From NCBI GenBank assembly GCA_014360655.1, contig JACIXC010000003.1, positions 1 through 64,000 on the forward strand: a stretch of DNA of 64,000 nucleotides. The letters are read 5' to 3'. Source of the stretch: Actinomycetota bacterium (GTDB lineage Bacteria > Actinomycetota > Geothermincolia > Geothermincolales > RBG-13-55-18). The first letter of the stretch is position 1. Each line of letters starts with the position of its first letter. The notes below the pieces were generated by a model. That model was not told the origin of the DNA. It did not search any database and was given only the letters and a program-made list of their open reading frames with translations. A program made the position numbers and the translations under genes. This document shows positions 9,151 to 17,510 of this stretch, piece by piece.

Positions 9151-10014
9151 ATGAGACCTACAACCGGGCAAGAGATGCGCAGGCTGTTATGGGCCATTTC
9201 CCTGCTGGTGCTCCTCCTGGTGCTGGCCATCATCGCCTACTTCATCACCGACATCACCATCACCTACAACCGCAACATCGAGGACAACAGGGAGAAGGTC
9301 ATCCAGGAATCGGTGCGCGGCCTGCAGGAAACGCAATCATCGCTGATCACGGGCGGTTTTTCCCCGGAACTCATGGAGGTCTTCAACCAGGACCTCTTCA
9401 AGAAGATAGTAGGCGGCGACCTTGATACCCTGTACAGGGTCGGGGTGCTGATAACCCTCAACTTCTATCCCGTCGACTACGTGGGGTTCATCGCCGACGG
9501 CGAGCTGGTGGAGTACGGCTCCCGGAAGGGGCTCTCCGTCGACCCCGCGGAGCTGTCCACGGAGCCGCCCGAGGATGACTACCAGGTGCTGGACCGGCTG
9601 GGAGGAAGCGAGGGCTTCTTCATCTCCGTCTTCCTGCCTGCGGACTTCGGCGCGATGGGACTGGGGCAAGGCAAGATATACGCCAACATGATCATCGACC
9701 GCAGCGAGGAGATGGAGGAGATCGAGACCTACTTCCGCGACCAGCGCAACAGCCTGCTGGTGAGGCTCCTCATCGCCGCCGCCGTGGCGATCATCGCCTC
9801 CCTGCTGGTGACCACCTTCGGGCTGCGCCACTTCACGCGCAAGTACGTGGTGGACCCCATCGAGAAGATCAACCGCCAGGCCCGGGAGATCATGGAGGGG
9901 ACCTTCCGGGGCGAGGTGGAGGTGGACGAGAGAAGCGCCTACGCGCCCCTGCAGGGGCTGCTGCGCAGCGGCCACAAGGTGCTCGCCCGCATGGACGAGG
10001 AGCTCCGGGAGTGA
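9151..10014 (+). CDS. Two-TM sensor-like protein ending in a HAMP domain (copy 1)
   Basis: A 287-residue membrane protein with the layout of a chemoreceptor or sensor kinase but no output domain. TM1 is about residues 13-33 and TM2 about 204-225. Between them is a roughly 170-residue extracytoplasmic domain of Cache-like size. After TM2 comes a HAMP-like helix pair (HFTRKYVVDPIEKINRQAREIMEG, then DERSAYAPLQGLLRSGHKVLARMDEEL), where the protein stops. No kinase, cyclase or MCP domain follows. A second copy lies 230 bases downstream. A likely role is passing a signal to a separate cytoplasmic partner, which is inference. Confidence 0.8.
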   Translation: MRPTTGQEMRRLLWAISLLVLLLVLAIIAYFITDITITYNRNIEDNREKVIQESVRGLQETQSSLITGGFSPELMEVFNQDLFKKIVGGDLDTLYRVGVLITLNFYPVDYVGFIADGELVEYGSRKGLSVDPAELSTEPPEDDYQVLDRLGGSEGFFISVFLPADFGAMGLGQGKIYANMIIDRSEEMEEIETYFRDQRNSLLVRLLIAAAVAIIASLLVTTFGLRHFTRKYVVDPIEKINRQAREIMEGTFRGEVEVDERSAYAPLQGLLRSGHKVLARMDEELRE

Positions 10015-10245
10015 TGTCCGCGAGGGTCGACCCTCTGGAAACCAATGCGATCGACCCTCCATCGCATCGCTGCCGGCAAACCGGGGGTGATCGCAGCGTG
10101 AGGCGATACGTCCTAAACGGGATGCAGGAGGAAAAGGGTCCGTGCCTTGCGCACAACTATGCAAGCTACTAAAGGGGGAGGCGCGGGGTGACGATAAAGC
10201 AAACGCTTATTGTCTTATCAGGTCAGATCCGTGAAGGGGGCGGAG

Positions 10246-11112
10246 ATGAAAGCAGTTACAGGTCAAGAGATGCGCAGGCTGTTATGGGCCATCTCCCTGC
10301 TGGTGCTCCTACTGCTGCTGGCCATCGTCGCCTACTTCATCACCGACATCACCATCACCTACAACCGCAACATCGAGGACAACAGGGAGAAGGTCATCCA
10401 GGAATCGGTGCGCGGCCTGCAGGACATGAACTCCTTGATGGTCCTCAGCCGCGGAATCTCCCCGGAGCTCATGGAGGTCTTCAACAAGGACCTCTTAAAA
10501 GAGATGATGGGGGGTGACCTGGAGGCCCTTTACAGGGCCGGGGTAGCGGTGGGCCTCAACATGTATCCCATCGACTACGTGGGGTTCATCGCCGACGGCA
10601 AGTTGATGAGATACGGCACCCGGAAGGGGGTTTCCGTCGATACCACGGAGTTGCCCACGGAGCCGCCCGAGGGTGACTACCAGGTGCTGGACCGGCTGGG
10701 AGGGAGCGAGGGCTTCTTCATCTCCGTCTTCACGCCCTTGGACTTGAGCATATTGGGATTGGAAGAGGGCCCGATATACGTAAACATGATCGTCGACCGC
10801 AGCGAGGAGATGGAGGAGATCGAGTCCTACTTCCGCGACCAGCGCAACAGCCTGTTGGTAAGGCTGTTCATCGCCGCCGCCGTGGCGATCATCGCCTCCC
10901 TGCTTTTAACCACCTTCGGGCTGCGCCACTTCACGCGCAAGTACGTGGTGGACCCCATCGAGAAGATCAACCGCCAGGCCCGGGAGATCATGGAGGGGAC
11001 CTTCCGGGGCGAGGTGGAGGTGGACGAGAGAAGCGCCTACGCGCCCCTGCAGGGGCTGCTGCGCAGCGGCCACAAGGTGCTCAGCCGGATGGACGAGGAG
11101 TTGAAGGGATGA
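10246..11112 (+). CDS. Two-TM sensor-like protein ending in a HAMP domain (copy 2)
   Basis: A 288-residue tandem paralog of the preceding gene with the same TM1 - outer domain - TM2 - HAMP order and the same abrupt end after HAMP. The N-terminal 60 residues and everything after about residue 185 are almost identical to copy 1, while the outer domain differs more (for example MNSLMVLSRGISPELMEVF against TQSSLITGGFSPELMEVF). This pattern suggests duplication followed by divergence of the sensing region, with the ends kept alike by selection or gene conversion. The start at 10246 is chosen to match copy 1 and follows GGGGGCGGAG. Confidence 0.8.
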   Translation: MKAVTGQEMRRLLWAISLLVLLLLLAIVAYFITDITITYNRNIEDNREKVIQESVRGLQDMNSLMVLSRGISPELMEVFNKDLLKEMMGGDLEALYRAGVAVGLNMYPIDYVGFIADGKLMRYGTRKGVSVDTTELPTEPPEGDYQVLDRLGGSEGFFISVFTPLDLSILGLEEGPIYVNMIVDRSEEMEEIESYFRDQRNSLLVRLFIAAAVAIIASLLLTTFGLRHFTRKYVVDPIEKINRQAREIMEGTFRGEVEVDERSAYAPLQGLLRSGHKVLSRMDEELKG

Positions 11113-11238
11113 TCGCCTGCCAACCGGCAGCGACCGGACTAAGGCAATAAAGTTTGGCAGGATTTTAAACGATAATATGGTAAGAATCGCGCCCTCGCAG
11201 GCGCCCGGGCCGGGGCGAGGAGGGTAGAGGAGGGAACA

Positions 11239-11472
11239 TTGGCGAATAAGCTGGCGCAGGAGATAGAGAAGATACTCTCCGAGGCGGTGGGCGACTTCAT
11301 CGCCAAGGCCACGGTGAAGAAGAACTGCGAGCTCATCGGGTGCACCCCGGATACCGTATCCGTGGAGCATCTCCCCGAGCTGGCCGAAAAGATAAACAAG
11401 TCGGTCTCCTTTTTCTCCGGGAAGGACGTGGGAGGCTCCCTGGCGGAGAAGATCAAGGCCCTCAAGGCCTGA
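11239..11472 (+). CDS. Small helical cytoplasmic protein of unknown function
   Basis: A 77-residue protein starting with TTG, 7-8 bases after GAGGAGGG. It is mostly helical and charged (KLAQEIEKILSEAVGDFIAKATVKKNCELIGC, then ELAEKINKSVSFFSGKDVGGSLAEKIKALKA) with no membrane segment. It follows the two HAMP proteins on the same strand, 126 bases after the second, so it could be their cytoplasmic partner. I do not recognise the family. Confidence 0.6.
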   Translation: MANKLAQEIEKILSEAVGDFIAKATVKKNCELIGCTPDTVSVEHLPELAEKINKSVSFFSGKDVGGSLAEKIKALKA

Positions 11473-11482
11473 GGCTGCGGGC

Positions 11483-11645
11483 AACCCCTTTAAAGGTCAT
11501 CGCGAGCAACCCCCCCTAAACGTCATTGCGAGCAGTCCCCCCTAAACGTCATTGCGAGCAACCCCCCTAAACGTCATTGCGAGCAACCCCCCCTAAACGT
11601 CATTGCGAGCAAAGCGAAGCAATCTCACTGGAAGCGTCATGGCGA
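11483..11645. repeat. Tandem array of 25-26-bp AACGTCATTGCGAGC units
   Basis: Five to six near-identical units, each with a (C)CTAAACGTCATTGCGAGCA core followed by a run of five to seven Cs, are arranged head to tail directly after the small-protein gene. The last unit runs into a longer copy of the dispersed element described in the next entry. The array therefore looks like local amplification of one end of that element. Confidence 0.85.
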
Positions 11646-11818
11646 GGAGTCCCCTTAAACGTCATCGCGAGGAGCGGAGCGGCGAAGCGATCTCCTCCGG
11701 GCCTTGCCACCCCTCCCGGTACCCGTGCCTTTTGCCTTCTCCCGGGGAGATTGCTTCGTCGGCGCTGGCGCGCCTCCTCGCAATGACATTAAGAGAACGC
11801 GCCTCCTCGCAATGACGG
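11600..11818. repeat. Dispersed GTCATTGCGAG...GAAGCAATCTC repeats, direct and inverted
   Basis: Contains at least two rightward copies (11600-11631 and 11660-11700) and two inverted copies (about 11747-11788 and 11800-11818) of the short repeat with ends GTCATTGCGAGG and GCGAAGCAATCTC. The two ends are imperfectly complementary, so each copy can fold. Repeats of this form are widespread in bacterial genomes as REP/MITE-like elements. A further copy lies at 34072-34113. The rest of 11819-11962 holds no gene I can support. Confidence 0.75.
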
Positions 11819-11962
11819 GAACGGGGCGCAACGCCCTGGGGTCGCACCTCATCCGTTGCCTTCGTCAACACCTTTGTGCCTGACCCCACTTGTTGCCTTG
11901 GATGAACCATTCCCCGCGTGCCTGTGACCCCGTGCCCGGACCTCTTTGCCTTACCATTCGCG

Positions 11963-12496
11963 CTAGGAGAGGCCGAGGGCATCCAGTAAATCTCGCAAGC
12001 GGCCCAGCCTGTCCGCGTACCTCTCCTCGCGGTTAAGCGGGCCGCAATCCGAGAGTACGTGTTTCTCCTGCAGCAGCAGGAGGGCGAAGGCCAGGCATCC
12101 CCGCTCGCCGCACTCGCGGCAGTTGGTCCGGGGGAGCAGGCCGTATATGTCCAGGGGCTTGATCTTCACCTTCTTCTCGTAAACGGGCTCGATCTCCTCA
12201 CGGTGTTCTTGCACGTAGTTGAGCCGCTCCGCGAGCCAGGACAGCGTTTCCTCGGCGTCGGGGACATCGTCCGCCTTGGCGATGGTCACCTTGCGCGGGT
12301 AAACGGTCACCAAGCGCGGCCCCTTGGTGAAGGTCAGGGCGGGTCGCTCGGGCACGTAGGTGGCGTTGGCCAGCAGTGCGTTGAGGTAGGGAAGGAGCTC
12401 GCTCACGTCCACCGGGATGCGGGCGATGAGCCTTATCTTCGTCTCGTCGGCGAAGCATGGCTCCACGTGTTCTATGTCGATTCTTTCCAAGAACAT
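11963..12496 (-). CDS. Four-cysteine Fe-S domain protein (PF04060-like)
   Basis: A 177-residue protein. The N-terminal 110 residues form an alpha/beta domain (IRLIARIPVDVSELLPYLNALLANATYVPERPALTFTKG). The C-terminal part has the putative Fe-S motif C126-x2-C129-x4-C134-x16-C151 within LPRTNCRECGERGCLAFAL, as in the domain that opens acetyl-CoA synthase/CODH gamma-type subunits. A paralog with the same spacing is at 21748-22266 in the second arsenic operon. AGGAGG lies only one base before the ATG, so the TTG two codons later may be the true start. Role unknown; probably electron transfer or cluster-linked reduction. Confidence 0.8.
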   Translation of the reverse strand: MFLERIDIEHVEPCFADETKIRLIARIPVDVSELLPYLNALLANATYVPERPALTFTKGPRLVTVYPRKVTIAKADDVPDAEETLSWLAERLNYVQEHREEIEPVYEKKVKIKPLDIYGLLPRTNCRECGERGCLAFALLLLQEKHVLSDCGPLNREERYADRLGRLRDLLDALGLS

Positions 12497-12514
12497 GCCT
12501 CCTGCCTTTGCTGC

Positions 12515-12634
12515 CTTGTTCTCTTGTTATCTTGTTATCTTGTTATCTTGTTATCTTGCTCTCTTGCTCTCTTGCTCTCTTGCTCTCTTGTTGTCTTGCT
12601 CTCTTGCCGCCTTGCCGCCTTGCCGCCTTGACGT
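12515..12634. repeat. Fifteen tandem octamers of CTTGNNNN
   Basis: Continuous head-to-tail 8-bp units: CTTGTTCT once, CTTGTTAT four times, CTTGCTCT four times, CTTGTTGT, CTTGCTCT, CTTGCCGC three times, CTTGACGT. The CTTG half is invariant and the other half changes in blocks, as expected for slippage expansion followed by mutation. It lies between the DUF3343 gene and the start codon of the Fe-S gene downstream in the same operon, so it would be in the mRNA leader of the latter. Confidence 0.95.
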
Positions 12635-12672
12635 GACCGGCCGCGGATGCCGAGGTGCCGGGCCGCCCCCCG

Positions 12673-13773
12673 CTATTTCCTCCCTGCTCTCTTCAGGGTC
12701 CAGCCTCTCGGGGAGAGGACTCTTTCCGCCTCCCTCACCGACTCCTCCAGCCCGCCCGTGGTTCCTTCCAGGATAAGAAAATTACCCCCGCAGAGATCCC
12801 CGTCCCTCCACAACGCGCGCGGCAGGGGCAGGAAGGCGTCTCCCAGGACCAGCCGGAGGATGGCCACGGCCAGGCACAGGCGGTCCCGTTCCTCCTCCGT
12901 GACCTCCTCCCGGGGAAGCAGGGGAACCAGGTTCCCGCTGCCCACCGGGCCCGGACGGTTGTCCCGTAGGAAGACCATCTCGTCGGCCAGCTCCCCCAAA
13001 TCCAGCCGGAAAAGGTCGTCCCTCCGCAGGAGGACCTGGCGCACCCCGAAGTCCCTCACCAGCTCCCCCGCGAGACCGGGCAGCCGGTCGGCGTAGACCA
13101 CCACCACGATTCCCTCTCCCAGGACGCGGCGGAAATCCCCCGCCTCCCAGGGAAGGCCGTCCATCTCCCCCAGGTCCAGGACCAGGTGGACAAGCCCCAG
13201 GGAGGACATCTCCCTCACCGTCTCCTCCATGCGCCCGAGGTCCGCGTCAACATCCCCGTAATGCCCGACCGTATCCCCGTCCGGACCGGACCGGTCCCGG
13301 CGGCCGGCGATCCTCAGGACCGCCGCGGCGGTCATCCAGCCTCCGGAGAGGGTACGGGCCAGGTCCTCCGCCGCGCGCCGCACCAGCTCCTCCCCGGGGC
13401 CTGGCCGGACGAGAGCGGCGATGTCCTCGCGTTCCAGCTCGTTTTTTGTGGAAATCTTTACCAATACATTCCCGATGCCGGGGAACGCGGAAGCTTCCGA
13501 GGCGTAGGATCGCAGGATATCGGCAACGGCGTCCGTTTCCGCCTTCTCCGGGTGAAGCACGGCCTTGATCAGCACGCCTTTTTTCTCCAGGAATCCCGCC
13601 GCCGCCTCCCCTTCGTCGCCGGGAAGGGCGATGGCGGTCGTGCACAGCTCCCCCGCCTGCGGGGGCGCGGGAACCAGCCGCAAGCGGAATCCCTCCTCCT
13701 TGAGCAACGCCTCGGCGCGCAGCATGTGATGGGTGGAGGGAAAGACGATCACCGCCTCCCTGTCAACCGCCAA
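12673..13773 (-). CDS. DUF3343 domain fused to a radical-SAM-like barrel lacking its Cys motif
   Basis: A 366-residue protein starting at a TTG (13773), four bases after the previous stop codon and with AAGGTG upstream. Residues 1-75 match the DUF3343 "putative Se/S carrier" pattern (AVIVFPSTHHMLRAEALLKEEG, then LCTTAIALP). The remainder resembles the later strands of BioB-type radical SAM barrels (LVHLVLDLGEMDGLPW, GSGNLVPLLPREEVTEEERDRLCLAVAILRLVLGDAFLPLPR, GGNFLILEG), but there is no CxxxCxxC motif. The barrel call is a weak, pattern-based inference. Position in an arsenic/thiol operon suggests sulfur or selenium handling. Confidence 0.65.
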   Translation of the reverse strand: MAVDREAVIVFPSTHHMLRAEALLKEEGFRLRLVPAPPQAGELCTTAIALPGDEGEAAAGFLEKKGVLIKAVLHPEKAETDAVADILRSYASEASAFPGIGNVLVKISTKNELEREDIAALVRPGPGEELVRRAAEDLARTLSGGWMTAAAVLRIAGRRDRSGPDGDTVGHYGDVDADLGRMEETVREMSSLGLVHLVLDLGEMDGLPWEAGDFRRVLGEGIVVVVYADRLPGLAGELVRDFGVRQVLLRRDDLFRLDLGELADEMVFLRDNRPGPVGSGNLVPLLPREEVTEEERDRLCLAVAILRLVLGDAFLPLPRALWRDGDLCGGNFLILEGTTGGLEESVREAERVLSPRGWTLKRAGRK

Positions 13774-13777
13774 GTCT

Positions 13778-14158
13778 TCACCTTTCCGGTCCGACCTCTC
13801 CCGCCTGCAGGGCCTGTACCACATCCTCCATGTCGGGCACCCTGCCGTTGGCCACCAGCTTCCCGTCCACGGCCACGGCGGGGAGAACATAACGCAGGGA
13901 GAAGGCGATGCGCGAGGCGAAATCCTCCTCGCCCGCCTCGCGCAGGTAAGCGGCCAGCCTGCGCAGGCCTTCGGCGTAGGCTTCATACTGCTCCATGGCA
14001 TAGCGGATTATCTCCGCCGATGGATATTTCTCCGTTACCGCGTCCATGAACATCTCCAGCCGGGAGAGCTTCTCCGTGTCCCGCAGGAAGGCGGCCCCGG
14101 AACAGGCACAGGCCGGAGCGGGGATGAAGAACTCGATCCTCTTGACCTCCCCGGACAT
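13778..14158 (-). CDS. Thioredoxin-like / ArsD-like small protein
   Basis: A 126-residue protein. The N-terminus (VKRIEFFIPAPACACSGAAFL) gives a beta strand followed by a CxC pair instead of CxxC. The C-terminal half has the thioredoxin-fold cis-Pro region and glutaredoxin-like tail (YVLPAVAVDGKLVANGRVPDMEDVVQAL). The order of elements recalls ArsD metallochaperones, where cysteines near the N-terminus bind As(III), but the Cys arrangement differs. The start is placed at 14158 because GGAAGGAGG lies 7-8 bases upstream. It sits in the arsenic operon, between the ArsF/ArsG-like fusion and the DUF3343 gene. Confidence 0.7.
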   Translation of the reverse strand: MSGEVKRIEFFIPAPACACSGAAFLRDTEKLSRLEMFMDAVTEKYPSAEIIRYAMEQYEAYAEGLRRLAAYLREAGEEDFASRIAFSLRYVLPAVAVDGKLVANGRVPDMEDVVQALQAGEVGPER

Positions 14159-14349
14159 ATCCACGCCTCCTTCCATGGTAAGCCTCCCCGTTGATCATCC
14201 GCTCCTGAAACGCGCGGTTCAACCCTCCCGCCTGCGCTCCCGCCCGCACGAACCCAACGCCTACCACCCGTTCCACGACGCAAGGAACCTATAACCGCCC
14301 GCGCAACCTTGTACGACACCCCAGCTTTTGGTCCCCATCTCAACCCCCG

Positions 14350-15513
14350 TCACCATACCGTCTTCACCAGCAACACCAGGTAATACAGGCCCACTCCCAG
14401 GAAGACAAGCCCGGCTCCCTTGCGGAAATACCTTTCCCACCTCTGCACCTTCTCCGCATGCTCCGCCCACGCTCCCGCCCCGAAGGCGATGGCCAGGGCG
14501 AAAACGAATACCGGGAGGCCCGTGCCCAGGGCAAAGACGGCCGGGAGAAACACGCCCCCTCCCGGCGTTCCCAGGGCCAGCGGGATGAGCATGCCGAAGA
14601 AGAGCACCGCGCTGTAGGGGCAGAAGGAGAGCGCGAACAGCGCCCCCAGGGGCAAGGCCCCCAGCGCCCCCCGCCCGGATATCCTTTCCCCCAGGCCGGC
14701 TATGCGCCCTCCCCTGAAAAAGGAGAGGTTTATCACGTCCAGCATGACCAGCGAGACGAGGATTAGAAGCGGCCCCAGGTAATAGACGGAGGAGTTGCGC
14801 AGAAACCCCGATATGCGCACTACGTTGGCCCCCAGGTACACCAGCAGGACTCCCAGGGCCACGTAAGTGAAGGCCCTGCCCATGGTGTAGAGCGCACCTG
14901 CCACCGCTGCCCTCCCGCGATGCTCCAGATCCCTGGCGATATAGGCGACGGCGGCCAGGTTGGTGGCCAGGGGGCAGGGAGAGACGGCGGTGAGGAGCCC
15001 CAGCACCAGGGCGGCCAGGAGGGGGATCCCCGCCAGCGGGATGCCGGAATCCTCGGCGGGCTGGCTTCCCTCCAATGCCCGGTCCAGCTGGGCATGGATA
15101 TAGGCGATACAGCCCTCCCGGTCCTCCCACTTGAACCAGACCTCCTTGAGCTCCCGGAATTCTTCCCGGCCTCCCTCCCGGAGCACCAGGAAAAGCGATG
15201 AGCCCACGACCCCGTACTCGTCCACCCGCTCCCGGTTGGCGGGATCGTCGATGGCCAGCCTGGTATAGGGGACGCCCTCCAGGCCATGCCCGCGGTAGCT
15301 GGAAGCCGCCTCCTCGGCAAAGGAATCCACCTGCTCGCAGGAGACGCAGCGGAAACGGGGGTAGAAATAGACCAGCTCCACCGCACCTTTGTCCCCGCCA
15401 TCGTCCGCCGAGGAAATGTCCGAATGGTATCCCGGGAAGGCGGGGAGCATGACCAGCAATACGGCGATCGCGGCCGCAGCCACGCAGTAAGTCGACCTTT
15501 TCATGTTTATCAT
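14350..15513 (-). CDS. Fusion of an ArsF-like thiol domain with an ArsG/CcdA-like permease
   Basis: About 387 residues. After a signal/TM segment (to about residue 25), an outer thioredoxin-like domain has C56-V-S-C59 (VYFYPRFRCVSCEQVDSFAEEA), matching the ArsF-type proteins of organoarsenical efflux loci. From about residue 155 there are six or more membrane segments of the CcdA/DsbD family (LLTAVSPCPLATNLAAVAYIAR and LGALFALSFCPYSAVLFFGMLIPLAL), each half carrying a Cys-Pro. In known arsEFG loci, ArsF and ArsG are separate proteins, so here they appear fused. The ATG at 15513 shares its A with the stop codon of the upstream thioredoxin gene. Confidence 0.8.
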   Translation of the reverse strand: MINMKRSTYCVAAAAIAVLLVMLPAFPGYHSDISSADDGGDKGAVELVYFYPRFRCVSCEQVDSFAEEAASSYRGHGLEGVPYTRLAIDDPANRERVDEYGVVGSSLFLVLREGGREEFRELKEVWFKWEDREGCIAYIHAQLDRALEGSQPAEDSGIPLAGIPLLAALVLGLLTAVSPCPLATNLAAVAYIARDLEHRGRAAVAGALYTMGRAFTYVALGVLLVYLGANVVRISGFLRNSSVYYLGPLLILVSLVMLDVINLSFFRGGRIAGLGERISGRGALGALPLGALFALSFCPYSAVLFFGMLIPLALGTPGGGVFLPAVFALGTGLPVFVFALAIAFGAGAWAEHAEKVQRWERYFRKGAGLVFLGVGLYYLVLLVKTVW

Positions 15514-16073
15514 CACGACGGTGGAGAGGCTTGGCCTTCTCCCGAGATCAGCTTGTCAAGCAACGTCCTCATCTGGTCGGACCCTATAAGCCCCTCGTAC
15601 GCGTCCACCACCACGCCGTCGGTCTGGATAAAGAAACTGGTGGGGATGACCCTCACCTGGAAATAATCGCAGAGGGGAAGCTCGGCTTCGTCGTAGACGT
15701 CCACCACCACGAAGGATACGCGTCCCGCGTAATCCGGCTGCACTTCTGCGATGACCTTTTCCATCTCGATACAGGGGATGCACTGGTTGGAGTGGAAGTT
15801 CAGGAAAACGGGTTTTCCCTGCCGCAGAGACTCCTCGATAAGTTCCTGGGAGGGGGTCTTGCCGGCGGCCGAAAAACCGGCATCCGTCGTCTCCGCATCC
15901 TCCGACTTCTCCGCCGCCTGCGCCGGCGCGTTCTCCTTTACCTCGACATCCTCCCCGCACCCGCAGTCGGCCAGGGTTACCAGAAAAATACAGGTCACGA
16001 AGACCAGGGAAGCTATCAGTAATCTCTTCCCCGCCTTCCAGGCCTTTCTCCGCTTGCGCTTCTTCTCGGCCAT
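15513..16073 (-). CDS. Membrane-anchored thioredoxin
   Basis: A 186-residue protein. A basic N-terminus and one hydrophobic segment (residues 18-36) anchor it, followed by a flexible acidic linker. The thioredoxin domain starts near residue 75 with the active site C98-I-P-C101 (FHSNQCIPCIEMEKVIAEV) and the cis-Pro loop VRVIPTSFFIQTDG. It is probably an extracytoplasmic disulfide reductant fed by the CcdA-like permease encoded directly downstream, whose start overlaps its stop. A CGCG cluster (C37, C39) sits just outside the membrane. Confidence 0.88.
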   Translation of the reverse strand: MAEKKRKRRKAWKAGKRLLIASLVFVTCIFLVTLADCGCGEDVEVKENAPAQAAEKSEDAETTDAGFSAAGKTPSQELIEESLRQGKPVFLNFHSNQCIPCIEMEKVIAEVQPDYAGRVSFVVVDVYDEAELPLCDYFQVRVIPTSFFIQTDGVVVDAYEGLIGSDQMRTLLDKLISGEGQASPPS

Positions 16074-16128
16074 GCTTATAAGGCCCTCTCATACCGCGAA
16101 ACGTTCCGCCGCCCGGCGCGTACTCACT

Positions 16129-17307
16129 TCATTCCCTCACCGTCGCCGTTCCTTCCGCGGCCGCGGGCTCCGCGGCGGCGGGAGCCTCTTCCGGCCGGAA
16201 CCAGTGCTGCGTACGCAGGCATATCTTGACCAGCAGGAGCATCACCGGCACCTCGATGAGCACCCCCACCACCGTTGCCAGCGCCGCTCCGGAGGCAATG
16301 CCGTAGAGCACGGTGGCGGTGGCGATGGCCACCTCGAAGTGGTTGGAGGCGCCGATCATGGCCGAGGGCGCCGCGTCCCGGTAGTCCAACTTTATGAGCT
16401 TGGCCAGCCCGTAGCCGATCCAGAAGATGAGGTTGGTCTGGATGAAGAGGGGAACGGCGATGTAGACGATGGACATGGGCTGGTCGATGATGAGCTGCCC
16501 CTTGAGGCTGAAGAGGATGACCAGGGTCACCAGGAGGGCGATGATGGTGACGGGGGTCAGGTAGTGGATGAACCTTTCCTGGAACCACTCCATGCCCTTG
16601 CGCTTCAATATCCATTTTCTGGAATAATACCCCGCTACCAGCGGCAGGGCCACGTAGATGCCCACGGAGAGCACGATGGTCAGCCAGGGCACGGGCATGC
16701 TGTTCACTCCCAGCAACCAGCCTCCCAGCGGCGCGTAGAGCACCAGCATGGTGAGGGAGTTGATGGCCACCATCACCAGGGTGTGCCCGTCGTTCCCTTT
16801 CGCCAGGTAGGACCAGACCAGCACCATGGCCGTGCAGGGAGCGATGCCCAGCAGGATACAGCCGGAGATATAGGAGCGGTAGAGTTCCGGGCGCAGGACT
16901 CCGTCCACCATGATGCCGCCGGTGGTGGGCACGTAGTGGGTGCCGAGGTCGGCTCCCGGGATCCACCTCTTGAACACGAAGGCCAGGAAGAAGGTGGCGA
17001 TAGCCACCATGGTGAAGGGCTTGATGCACCAGTTGACGAAAAGGGTGAGGAGCACCGGCTTGGGGGTCTTGCCCGCCTTTATGACCTCGGCGAAATCGAT
17101 CTTCACCATGATGGGGTACATCATGAAGAAGAGGCAGACGGCGATGGGGATGGAGACCTGCGCCACCGACACCTTGTCCAGCGCCTCACCCATACCGGGG
17201 AAGGCCTTGCCCAGGAGTATGCCCGCGCCTATGCAGGCGATGACCCATATGGTGAGATACTTCTCGAAGAAACCCAGCCGCCTGGCTACCCTCGGCTGCT
17301 CCTCCAA
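16129..17307 (-). CDS. acr3: ACR3-family arsenite efflux permease
   Basis: A 392-residue, roughly ten-TM exporter that expels As(III). Family hallmarks are [24 protein letters not shown] (with the essential Cys), [11 protein letters not shown], and the [18 protein letters not shown] motif. I place the start at the TTG at 17307 because AAAGGAGGA lies about 8 bases upstream; residues further upstream in the open frame are not conserved-looking. The gene follows arsR, as is typical. The C-terminal tail is Ala/Glu-rich. Confidence 0.93.
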   Translation of the reverse strand: MEEQPRVARRLGFFEKYLTIWVIACIGAGILLGKAFPGMGEALDKVSVAQVSIPIAVCLFFMMYPIMVKIDFAEVIKAGKTPKPVLLTLFVNWCIKPFTMVAIATFFLAFVFKRWIPGADLGTHYVPTTGGIMVDGVLRPELYRSYISGCILLGIAPCTAMVLVWSYLAKGNDGHTLVMVAINSLTMLVLYAPLGGWLLGVNSMPVPWLTIVLSVGIYVALPLVAGYYSRKWILKRKGMEWFQERFIHYLTPVTIIALLVTLVILFSLKGQLIIDQPMSIVYIAVPLFIQTNLIFWIGYGLAKLIKLDYRDAAPSAMIGASNHFEVAIATATVLYGIASGAALATVVGVLIEVPVMLLLVKICLRTQHWFRPEEAPAAAEPAAAEGTATVRE

Positions 17308-17510
17308 CCTCGCTCCTCCTTTGCTGCTTTTCTCTTGCGGGCTGCGCGGCAAGCTCCCCAGTGCGGCTCGCTGCGCCCGCCCTCCCGAGCAAGTTCTACC
17401 ATGCTCGCTTGCGGTCCGTGCCTTTCCTCCCAGCCATCACGTACTTCTACGCGTCCCCGACGCTCGCCGGCATCGCGTTTACGCCTCCGGGAGCAGGGAA
17501 CAGGGGCGTC

